NCBI GenBank assembly: GCA_028703215.1
Contig: JAQVNH010000073.1
Location: 1-6,009, forward strand
Length of the DNA: 6,009 bases
Direction of reading: 5' to 3'
Origin: Eubacteriales bacterium
GTDB lineage: Bacteria > Bacillota > Clostridia > Acetivibrionales > STF1-152
The translations under genes were made by a program, and so were the position numbers. A model generated the notes under the pieces. That model saw only the letters and a program-made list of their open reading frames with translations. It was not told where the DNA came from and made no database searches. Within the stretch, counting starts at the first letter, position 1; each line of letters starts with the position of its first letter. Shown here piece by piece: positions 1 to 5,669 of the stretch.

Positions 1-1100
1 TGTGAGGCACCGGCCTCAAACAGCAGTTCGCCCGTCTCGCGAAGCTGCGTTCCTCTTACGATCGAGTCTTCGCAAAAAAGAAGCTTTTTGCCTTTTATTA
101 AGTCGTTGACAGCTATCAGCTTCATTCTCGCGACCAGGTCTCTCATTTTTTGTTCCTGAGGCATGAAGCTTCTCGGCCAGGTCGGCGTATACTTGACAAA
201 CGGACGCCCGAATGGTTTTTTCGATTCGTTGGCATATCCTATCGCATGCGCGGTACCCGAATCGGGGATCCCCGCAACAAGATCTATGTCCAAATCATGG
301 TCGCGTCTCGCCAGAGCAGATCCGCAGCGGTTTCTCATCAGCTCTACATTGACTCCTTCGTATGACGATGATGGATATCCGTAGTACACCCAGAGAAAGG
401 CGCACATTTTCATATCCTCATGCGGAGGCGAAAGCTGTTCTATGCCGTCCTTTGAAACAAACAGGATCTCGCCGGGTCCGATCTCGTGTTTGAAAGCATA
501 CCCTAGGTTCGGAAATGCGCATGTCTCCGAAGCGACGCAATATGTCCCTTCCTTTTCACCGACTATCAGCGGTGTTCTTCCGTATCTGTCGCGAGCGGCA
601 ATAAATCCGTCGGGCGTAAGCAAAAGGATAGTGCAGGACCCGTCAATGGTCTCCTGAACTCTTCTGATCCCTTCCACATAGGATCCTTCATTATCTATAA
701 TAGACGCGACAAGCTCTGTGGGATTTATAAGTCCGTCGCTTATTTCCAGAAAGTGGGCGGAGTGCTTTGTAAAAGAGCTTTCAACAAGTTCTTTTACGTT
801 GTTGATCCTTCCGACTGTCTCTATGGCAAAATTTCCAAGCCGGGACATAACTGTTATCGGCTGAGATTCGGCATCGCTTATGCATCCCATACCTATGTTG
901 CCCGACATCAATGGCAGGTCATTCTCAAACTTTGTCCTGAAGGGCGCGTTTTCTATGCTGTGGATCTTGCGCACGAAATTCTTGCCATTCCAAACAGTCA
1001 TTCCGCCCTTGCTTGTGCCAAGATGCGAATGGTAGTCTATCCCGAAAAACACATCTTCCACACAGTCATGATTTGAAACTGCTCCGAAAAGTCCTCCCAT
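1..1100 (-). CDS. PurF-like amidophosphoribosyltransferase paralogue lacking the catalytic Cys (3'-truncated by window edge)
   Basis: Homologue of glutamine PRPP amidotransferase, the cytoplasmic enzyme that makes phosphoribosylamine in the first step of purine synthesis. The 366 visible residues are about three quarters of a usual 470-500 residue PurF; the C-terminus lies beyond position 1. The N-terminal half follows the Ntn glutaminase fold (about 2-230) and the second half is a type I phosphoribosyltransferase, with IPDSGTA at 278-284 and the PRPP loop CEDSIVRGT at 343-351. The protein starts MGGLFG instead of MCG, so the nucleophilic Cys is absent. The Arg, Asn-Gly and Asp positions of the glutamine site also look replaced (GMGCISDAESQP 70-81, TVGRIN 95-100, NPTE 126-129). 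Cys233 sits where Bacillus PurF has a 4Fe-4S ligand. The ATG at 1100 has GAGG five bases upstream. I recall similar Cys-less copies in Clostridia and Bacteroidetes, so this looks like a subfamily, not decay. It may use ammonia, or have another role (inference). Confidence 0.88.
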   Translation of the reverse strand, partial: MGGLFGAVSNHDCVEDVFFGIDYHSHLGTSKGGMTVWNGKNFVRKIHSIENAPFRTKFENDLPLMSGNIGMGCISDAESQPITVMSRLGNFAIETVGRINNVKELVESSFTKHSAHFLEISDGLINPTELVASIIDNEGSYVEGIRRVQETIDGSCTILLLTPDGFIAARDRYGRTPLIVGEKEGTYCVASETCAFPNLGYAFKHEIGPGEILFVSKDGIEQLSPPHEDMKMCAFLWVYYGYPSSSYEGVNVELMRNRCGSALARRDHDLDIDLVAGIPDSGTAHAIGYANESKKPFGRPFVKYTPTWPRSFMPQEQKMRDLVARMKLIAVNDLIKGKKLLFCEDSIVRGTQLRETGELLFEAGAS

Positions 1101-1135
1101 AAAAACCTCGCTTCGAATATTTTTATATGCTGAAT

Positions 1136-1164
1136 ATTATAACCCAACTATACCACAGTCACAA
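1136..1164 (-). promoter_or_regulatory. Sigma-A-type promoter of the PurF-like gene
   Basis: Read on the minus strand, TTGTGA (1159-1164), a 17-base spacer and a perfect TATAAT (1136-1141) make a good housekeeping promoter. Transcription would start near 1129, giving a leader of about 28 bases that carries the GAGG ribosome site at 1106-1109. I found no convincing Bacillus-type PurBox around it, so purine control cannot be claimed. Confidence 0.65.
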
Positions 1165-1168
1165 GGAA

Positions 1169-1197
1169 TTGCATAAATTTTACGGCAAGTGTAAAAT
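1169..1197 (+). promoter_or_regulatory. Candidate promoter of the ABC exporter operon
   Basis: TTGCAT (1169-1174), a 17-base spacer and TAAAAT (1192-1197). The -10 matches five of six consensus bases but the -35 only three of six, so it may be weak or activator-dependent. The start would be near 1204, leaving a leader of about 50 bases before the ATG at 1256. It lies back to back with the minus-strand promoter, with only four bases between the two -35 elements. Confidence 0.45.
1177..1197. promoter_or_regulatory. Perfect 7-7-7 inverted repeat, possible operator
   Basis: ATTTTAC (1177-1183), seven bases GGCAAGT, then GTAAAAT (1191-1197): a perfect dyad of 21 bases. Its right arm contains the whole candidate -10 of the exporter promoter, the usual place for a repressor site. 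It could bind a dimeric regulator. No regulator gene is present in the window, so the identity is open. The weak A/T-rich arms and seven-base loop make a functional RNA hairpin less likely. Confidence 0.4.
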
Positions 1198-1205
1198 GTT
1201 TAAAA

Positions 1206-1226
1206 GAGACTATTATCTGAGACTAT
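1206..1226 (+). repeat. Short direct repeat in the exporter leader
   Basis: GAGACTAT occurs at 1206-1213 and again at 1219-1226, a 13-base period, just downstream of the predicted transcription start. It could be part of a regulator site or chance in A/T-rich DNA. Confidence 0.3.
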
Positions 1227-1255
1227 ATATGATTATGTGAAAGGATCCTGATCTA

Positions 1256-1978
1256 ATGGATAATGCACTCGTTGTACAAGATCTCGAAAAGAAATACGGC
1301 AAAATAAAAGCACTTAAGGGCATAAATTTCGAGGTAAAGCCGAATGAGATTTTTGCGCTTATAGGTCCCAACGGCGCCGGGAAAACCACCGCATTGAGGA
1401 TCATTGCGACTATCCTTAAGCCTGATGCCGGAGATGCTATCCTTTATGGCACAAGCATCAGGAAAAATCCTGAGCAGATCAGACCTGTTATAAGCTATCT
1501 TCCCGAAGAGGCAGGCACTTATAAGAACATGACCGGCTTCGGTTACATAAAGTTTATGGCCTCTCTCTATACCAATGACCCTAAACTCAGGCAAAAGTAT
1601 CTTGAGACCGCTTTTGAAATCGCAGGGCTTGAGGGAAGGATGAACGACAAGCTGGCAACATACAGCAAAGGCATGGTAAGGAAAATAATACTTGCCCGGG
1701 CAGTCATGACAAGGCCAAAGCTTGCAATACTCGACGAACCCACAAGCGGACTTGATGTGATAAATGCGCTGGAAATCAGAAATACTATAAAAAAGTTCGC
1801 GCAATCGGGGATGACCGTCCTGGTGTCCAGCCATAATATGCTGGAAATAGAATATTTGTGTGACAGAGTCGCTATGATCAATAAAGGCGAGATCCATAAA
1901 ATAGGAACGCCCTCAGAATTGAAATCCGAATTCGGAAGTCAGAATCTCGAAGAAGTTTTCTCGGAGGTGGTAAAATGA
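1256..1978 (+). CDS. ABC transporter ATP-binding protein, NatA-like (ABC-2 exporter)
   Basis: Cytoplasmic ATPase of an export-type ABC transporter, 240 residues, a normal length for a single nucleotide-binding domain. In order: Walker A GPNGAGKT (37-44), Q-loop region YLPEE (81-85) with Glu at the usual Gln position as in many NatA-type proteins, signature YSKGM (136-140) in place of LSGGQ, Walker B LAILDEP (156-162) with catalytic Glu161, D-loop SGLD (164-167) and switch His193. The ATP-hydrolysing residues are all present, so it should be active. AAAGGA at 1240-1245, ten bases before the ATG, supports the start. The stop overlaps the permease start by four bases, which implies translational coupling and a shared complex. 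The substrate is not readable: NatA, antibiotic/bacitracin and lantibiotic-immunity ATPases look alike at this level. Confidence 0.93.
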   Translation: MDNALVVQDLEKKYGKIKALKGINFEVKPNEIFALIGPNGAGKTTALRIIATILKPDAGDAILYGTSIRKNPEQIRPVISYLPEEAGTYKNMTGFGYIKFMASLYTNDPKLRQKYLETAFEIAGLEGRMNDKLATYSKGMVRKIILARAVMTRPKLAILDEPTSGLDVINALEIRNTIKKFAQSGMTVLVSSHNMLEIEYLCDRVAMINKGEIHKIGTPSELKSEFGSQNLEEVFSEVVK

Positions 1979-3279
1979 TCAGGTTTTTTACTCTTTTAAA
2001 AAAGGAAGTCCGGGAGCTGCTTACACCTCAGATGATTTTGCCGATGCTGATAGGAGTCCTGGCCCTCGCTTTTATTGGAAATATTGTCGGATCGGAAGGA
2101 AAAAAATCTCAGACCGGTCATTCTGTTTCAATACTCGATCTGGATAAAACCGATTCCTCCGGACTCGTAAATAAGATATTCACCGAATCCGGTTTTACAG
2201 TCGACTACAATACTGATCTGACTGCTGAACAAATAATCAAAAAAGCGACTGACGAAAAAACCGGCACAGTTCTGATAATCCCCGAGGGCTTTGAAGACGG
2301 CATGGGAAAGCTCGAGCAGCAAAAAATATTGAAACACAGTGTCATCAGCAATTTCTCAATATTTGCCACAACCGGATCAGCTGCGGTAGATTTAACGATA
2401 AGCGCAGTCAACGAGTACTTCAGCAACCTTATGATGTCTCGATCCATACCGGGCGAAGATCCCGCTGTGCTGAAAAATCCGGTGGTCACAGACAAATATG
2501 TTTCTCTTAAGGAAAAAACCGCCCATATTAGCATAGATGAAGTTACGGGATTCATAACAACTCAGACTATGTTCATCCCTATCGTTATATTCATGATAAT
2601 AGTGAGCGCGTCGCAGATGATAGCTGTGACAATTGCTTCCGAGAAGGAGAATAAAACTCTTGAAACACTTCTGAGCACGCCTGTAAGCAGAATCTCGATA
2701 GTAACTGCCAAAATGACAGCGGCGGGGCTTGTTTCTCTTTTAATGGCGACCGCATATATGTTCGGGATGAATTATTATATCAACGGATTGACCGGCGGCG
2801 CTTTCAGCTCATCCGGAGACAGCAGTATCTCTTCTGCGATAACCCGGCTTGGATTGACTCTTAGCATTCCGGATTATGCTCTGATAGGGATCTCCCTTTT
2901 CCTCAGCATTCTGATAGCACTGGCGATCTCCCTGATACTCGGAGCCTTCGCGGAAGACGTAAAAAAGGCACAGGGACTTATCACACCGATTTTGTTCCTT
3001 ATCATGATCCCGTACCTGATGTCAATGTTCATCGATGTCGGCACATCATCGACCGGTATCAAGCTCCTGATGTATGCCATCCCGTTTTCGCACACCTTCA
3101 GTGCCTCGCAGAACCTGTTCCTGCAAAACTATCAACCCGTGATTTTCGGTATAATCTACCAGTCAGTCTGGGTGATAGCATTGGTTATTATTGCTGCAAA
3201 AATATTTAAAAGCGACAAGATACTGACGATGAAAATCAATTTCAGCAAAAAAAGTTTGACGAAAATCCGCATGTTTTAA
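1975..3279 (+). CDS. ABC-2 type permease, NatB-like
   Basis: Membrane partner of the ATPase that precedes it, 434 residues. The architecture is typical of NatB/ABC-2 exporters: one N-terminal helix (about 20-39), a large polar loop predicted outside the membrane (about 40-195), then a helical C-terminal block with likely spans near 197-220, 244-266, 301-325, 334-353 and 388-410, plus a possible one near 363-380. The segment SEKENKTLETLLSTPVSR (222-239) is the conserved cytoplasmic coupling motif of the family (a charged stretch, then TLExLLxTPVS). GGAGG at 1963-1967, inside the end of the ATPase gene, lies seven bases before the ATG. The gene ends ahead of a strong terminator, so ATPase and permease form a complete two-gene operon. 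Known relatives export Na+, peptides or drugs; nothing here decides among them. Confidence 0.9.
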   Translation: MIRFFTLLKKEVRELLTPQMILPMLIGVLALAFIGNIVGSEGKKSQTGHSVSILDLDKTDSSGLVNKIFTESGFTVDYNTDLTAEQIIKKATDEKTGTVLIIPEGFEDGMGKLEQQKILKHSVISNFSIFATTGSAAVDLTISAVNEYFSNLMMSRSIPGEDPAVLKNPVVTDKYVSLKEKTAHISIDEVTGFITTQTMFIPIVIFMIIVSASQMIAVTIASEKENKTLETLLSTPVSRISIVTAKMTAAGLVSLLMATAYMFGMNYYINGLTGGAFSSSGDSSISSAITRLGLTLSIPDYALIGISLFLSILIALAISLILGAFAEDVKKAQGLITPILFLIMIPYLMSMFIDVGTSSTGIKLLMYAIPFSHTFSASQNLFLQNYQPVIFGIIYQSVWVIALVIIAAKIFKSDKILTMKINFSKKSLTKIRMF

Positions 3280-3327
3280 TTCTTTTCACGGTGACGGTTT
3301 CGGATCGTCCCGATCTTATCTGCCATT

Positions 3328-3355
3328 AAAAAAGAGCGGTAACCCGCTCTTTTTT
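3328..3355. terminator. Bidirectional intrinsic terminator between convergent genes
   Basis: Stem GAGCGG (3334-3339) pairs with CCGCTC (3344-3349) around the loop TAAC, and the stem is extended by six A:T pairs (3328-3333 with 3350-3355). The flanking A and T runs give a U-tract after the hairpin in both directions. It can therefore end the exporter operon from the left and the DUF4432 gene from the right. Confidence 0.9.
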
Positions 3356-3390
3356 TAACTTTCTGTTGCTCAAAAAGTGTTAACGCCGCT

Positions 3391-4488
3391 TTATGCAAGT
3401 ATTTCCCTGATGACAGCCGCAACCTTATTTGCCTCTTCCGGTCTCAGAAGCCCCGCTTCTCCGTGAAATTCCTTCTTTTCAAAAGGTTTCATTATAACCA
3501 GGTTTCCCTTTTCCCTGGCGTCTGTGTACCCGAGATGCTCCGCTGTGGCGGGGAGCGCAAGTCCCATTACATCAAGATCGGGAGTTCTGGCAATCCATCT
3601 GATCACAAACGGAAGCTCCTCCGGCCTGTGCCTGACATAATCCGCATATCCGTCCGGGTGCTGCTGAAGGCTGTAAGCGTATCCATTTTCGTCAGAGAGA
3701 TATTTGATGGTAAAACAGATCTCCGGGTCGAACAACTGCTCTTTGGTCAGTTTATTATGTATCTCCGGATTCCTCGCAACCTTATTCGCAAATTCCAAAA
3801 ATCTTTCTGTGTCGCCTGCAGCAGCGGCATGAGAAGGAATAGAGACATGCGTGAAAATATTTTCCGAATCGCTTTTTGCGCTGTAAATGAGGTTTGAATT
3901 ATCAACAGGAAGATAATTTATATGCAGCATATACATAAGCTCCATATCGGTGTGCTTGAGGTTGGTGATGGACATCGTGACAGAAATCACGGCATCGTTT
4001 TCATACAATCTGATATACGGCGAAGCGACATAGTGGTGGCGAAACGCTATTATATGCTCATACTCTCCGCCTACGCCGACATATCTCCCCTTTTCGTCGC
4101 AGCCCGAGTCGATATATGCGCTCTGGTATTTTGCATTCGGCAGTTCTCCGTGGAGAGGATGCGTGTCGTCTTTTGACGGAGCGCCCATAGCTGTCGCCCC
4201 GCAGTGCAGAAGAAAGCAACCGTAGGTTTCTCCATATGTCCTTGTGTCAAACGGTTTTTCAAACATGGACTTCATAGTCAGTCTCCTGTTGTCAAAGGCG
4301 CAGTCCCATATCTGCTGGCCCTGGTAGGGCAGCATTATGATGTCGCCTCTCAGGTTCCTGATCCTGAGCGCATGAACTCCAGTGTCATAAAGAAAAGCGG
4401 AAACATGCAAACCCCCGTTTTCAAGCAATTTCTTTTCGTTTTCCTCGAAAAATTTTTTATTCAGCCTGATCGTCGAATGATGTTCCAA
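3391..4488 (-). CDS. DUF4432 family protein (aldose-1-epimerase-like)
   Basis: A cytoplasmic beta-sandwich protein of the galactose-mutarotase superfamily, recognised as DUF4432 from the pattern FLLHCGATAMG followed by HPLHGELPNA, plus the N-terminal LPYQGQQIW block. The His residues in HCG and LHGE correspond to the sugar-binding face of the fold. Relatives are labelled aldose-1-epimerase family, but their true substrates are mostly unknown. I chose the TTG start at 4488 (365 residues): GGAGG at 4497-4501 lies eight bases upstream, and the protein then opens (M)EHHSTIRLNKKFF, close to where I remember family members beginning. An in-frame ATG at 4518 would add ten residues but has no ribosome site and overlaps the probable -10. 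The gene stands alone, diverges from the 4538 gene and ends at the shared terminator. No signal peptide or membrane span is visible. Confidence 0.82.
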   Translation of the reverse strand: MEHHSTIRLNKKFFEENEKKLLENGGLHVSAFLYDTGVHALRIRNLRGDIIMLPYQGQQIWDCAFDNRRLTMKSMFEKPFDTRTYGETYGCFLLHCGATAMGAPSKDDTHPLHGELPNAKYQSAYIDSGCDEKGRYVGVGGEYEHIIAFRHHYVASPYIRLYENDAVISVTMSITNLKHTDMELMYMLHINYLPVDNSNLIYSAKSDSENIFTHVSIPSHAAAAGDTERFLEFANKVARNPEIHNKLTKEQLFDPEICFTIKYLSDENGYAYSLQQHPDGYADYVRHRPEELPFVIRWIARTPDLDVMGLALPATAEHLGYTDAREKGNLVIMKPFEKKEFHGEAGLLRPEEANKVAAVIREILA

Positions 4489-4496
4489 ATCTATCG

Positions 4497-4501
4497 CCTC
4501 C
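4497..4501 (-). promoter_or_regulatory. Ribosome binding site that decides the DUF4432 start
   Basis: GGAGG on the minus strand, eight bases before an in-frame TTG at 4488. The alternative ATG at 4518 lies upstream of it and has no Shine-Dalgarno sequence of its own, so this site favours TTG initiation. Confidence 0.65.
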
Positions 4502-4513
4502 GGGATATATTCT

Positions 4514-4542
4514 ATCATAATATGTTATAATACTGACATGAA
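4514..4542 (-). promoter_or_regulatory. Candidate promoter of the DUF4432 gene
   Basis: On the minus strand, TTCATG (4537-4542), 17 bases and TATGAT (4514-4519). The -10 is five of six and the -35 only three of six. A start near 4507 would give a leader of about 19 bases that still contains GGAGG but excludes the ATG at 4518. The -35 overlaps the start codon of the divergent gene. Confidence 0.4.
4521..4531 (+). promoter_or_regulatory. Perfect extended -10 promoter, probably giving a leaderless mRNA
   Basis: TATG-T-TATAAT (4521-4531) matches the Gram-positive extended -10 consensus TRTGnTATAAT exactly. No -35-like hexamer lies at the right distance, which fits extended -10 promoters. The six bases after TATAAT lead straight to the ATG at 4538, so the expected transcription start coincides with the start codon. 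Confidence 0.6.
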
Positions 4543-5005
4543 AAAAGTTGTAATACCTATCATAATATTTTTTATCGTCGCAACAGCCTCGGTATATATA
4601 CCGGTGTCGATAAGACTCGATTATTTCCGCTACGAGAATGAATTGATCGCTCACCTTGCCGCTCAGAAAGAGGGCGGAGACATCATTGCAGAATATAAAG
4701 GCCGTATGACTCGCTTAATGGACGGCAATGCCGACAAGCTGATATGGGCTGCAACCCTGACCGAAAGGCAGCGTATCTTCATTAAACCTGAGTATGACCA
4801 AAGCGAAGCTGTCACAGTCACCTTCTCCGATGGCGCCGAGCTTATTTTTGCGCCTCTTGAACAAACCGGAGACAAGGCTTTGATAGAGCATGATTTTGAA
4901 GGCAGGACTCGCTATTATTCACTCAAAGGATATAAGACAATGGAGTGGGTGCTCAAGATAATCAGCCCCGAAGGATACTATGCGCCAAACGAAGCAGTCA
5001 AATAA
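4538..5005 (+). CDS. Hypothetical single-span membrane-anchored or secreted protein
   Basis: I do not recognise a family. The 155-residue product begins MKK followed by a hydrophobic run at about 4-24, then a polar domain (25-155) with mixed charge and beta-strand-like patches such as VTVTF (91-95) and RTRYYSLKGY (123-132). This suggests an N-terminal anchor, or an uncleaved signal, with the domain outside the cell. There is no lipobox. The small residues after the hydrophobic run (ATAS) could permit signal-peptidase cleavage, so secretion is possible. The well-formed MKK plus hydrophobic start supports the ATG at 4538 even though no Shine-Dalgarno precedes it; the extended -10 directly upstream explains this as leaderless. 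The next gene starts 18 bases after the stop, so the two are probably co-transcribed. Confidence 0.72.
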   Translation: MKKVVIPIIIFFIVATASVYIPVSIRLDYFRYENELIAHLAAQKEGGDIIAEYKGRMTRLMDGNADKLIWAATLTERQRIFIKPEYDQSEAVTVTFSDGAELIFAPLEQTGDKALIEHDFEGRTRYYSLKGYKTMEWVLKIISPEGYYAPNEAVK

Positions 5006-5023
5006 ATCAATGGAATCGATGAC

Positions 5024-5563
5024 ATGAGCAAATGGCGTCCTCATCGCAAGGACATTTACAATAAAGATTACATGTGGACTGACCAGGGAAGCTACGTATA
5101 CACCGGGGTGTATTACATGTATGATCTGCCTGCGGGCAAATTGAAGCTGCTGAAGCTCGCATATTTATCGATTTCGCTCGTCCTGGCGATACTTTTTACG
5201 GCGGGAGGATATTTGAATAACCCCGGCAGCAGAGTACCGTATGTGATCTTACCGTATATAACAATGTTTCTTCCAATAGCCTTTATTATATCTGACACAG
5301 TAAAAATCATTTTTTCAGACAACAAAATGACCTTTAAGCAGTACAATCGCTCCGTGCTGCAGCTGAAAAGATCCGTCATTGCTTTGATAGCAATTTCGGC
5401 AGCTGCGATAACAGGGGAAATATCATATCTGATCTTTAATGGCACCAAAGCGTTATTATCCTCTGAGATCCCCTACTTCCTTGTGTGTTTCGCCATTTTT
5501 TGCATCAGCGTCGCATTTTATTTCATCCAAAGAAAAGCTGTCTGCATCAGTACTGAAAATTGA
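5024..5563 (+). CDS. Hypothetical four-span integral membrane protein
   Basis: No family recognised. The 179-residue product has an N-terminal cytoplasmic-looking segment rich in basic and aromatic residues (seven Tyr between 12 and 33), then four predicted helices near 42-63, 71-90, 117-138 and 149-168. A basic loop lies between the second and third helices (about 91-116, with Lys94, Lys101, Lys105, Arg109, Lys115 and Arg116). By the positive-inside rule both ends and this loop face the cytoplasm. I see no catalytic or metal-binding motif. Translation signals are weak: only GGA at 5012-5014, nine bases before the ATG, so coupling to the preceding gene 18 bases away is plausible. The pair resembles a small membrane complex or accessory unit, but that is inference. 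No hairpin terminator follows its stop, so some read-through into the lipoprotein gene is possible. Confidence 0.72.
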   Translation: MSKWRPHRKDIYNKDYMWTDQGSYVYTGVYYMYDLPAGKLKLLKLAYLSISLVLAILFTAGGYLNNPGSRVPYVILPYITMFLPIAFIISDTVKIIFSDNKMTFKQYNRSVLQLKRSVIALIAISAAAITGEISYLIFNGTKALLSSEIPYFLVCFAIFCISVAFYFIQRKAVCISTEN

Positions 5564-5584
5564 TTGTTCTCAGGCACATATTTC

Positions 5585-5613
5585 TTGACATAAATCCTTA
5601 TATATGCAATAAT
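5585..5613 (+). promoter_or_regulatory. Near-consensus promoter of the solute-binding lipoprotein gene
   Basis: Perfect TTGACA (5585-5590), exactly 17 bases, then AATAAT (5608-5613, five of six), preceded by an extended -10 TATGC (5603-5607). It is the strongest promoter in the window. The start would be near 5620, giving a leader of about 50 bases. This suits a solute-binding protein, which is normally made in excess over its permease. Confidence 0.8.
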
Positions 5614-5622
5614 ACATAGAAT

Positions 5623-5646
5623 AAATGCACACCAAAAAAATGCACA
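5623..5646 (+). repeat. Nine-base direct repeat in the lipoprotein leader
   Basis: AAATGCACA is present at 5623-5631 and 5638-5646, a 15-base period, between the predicted transcription start and the ribosome site (GAGGAGG, 5657-5663). It may be a tandem regulator site or a simple duplication. Confidence 0.45.
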
Positions 5647-5669
5647 ATCATTAAAAGAGGAGGATTATA

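Noticed and set aside
753..1076. Plus-strand open frame of 107 codons within the PurF-like gene
   Set aside because: The opposite strand encodes a convincing PurF-family protein through the whole interval; the plus frame shows no motif.
1101..1170. Possible purine-repressor box before the PurF-like gene
   Set aside because: No match to the Bacillus PurBox pair or to the LacI-type PurR palindrome could be read, and the leader is too short for a purine riboswitch.
1253..1897. Long minus-strand open frame (214 codons) antisense to the ABC ATPase
   Set aside because: It lies entirely opposite a gene with all ABC motifs, its product shows no recognisable family or coherent domain pattern (Cys/His/Tyr-rich without motif spacing), and it has no good ribosome site. 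It is a shadow of codon bias.
3303..3315. Small hairpin GATCG-TCC-CGATC before the terminator
   Set aside because: A five-pair stem without a U-tract; the strong hairpin at 3328-3355 explains termination.
3463..3897. Plus-strand open frame of 144 codons within the DUF4432 gene
   Set aside because: It is antisense to conserved DUF4432 sequence and would have to read toward the divergent promoter region with no promoter or ribosome site of its own.
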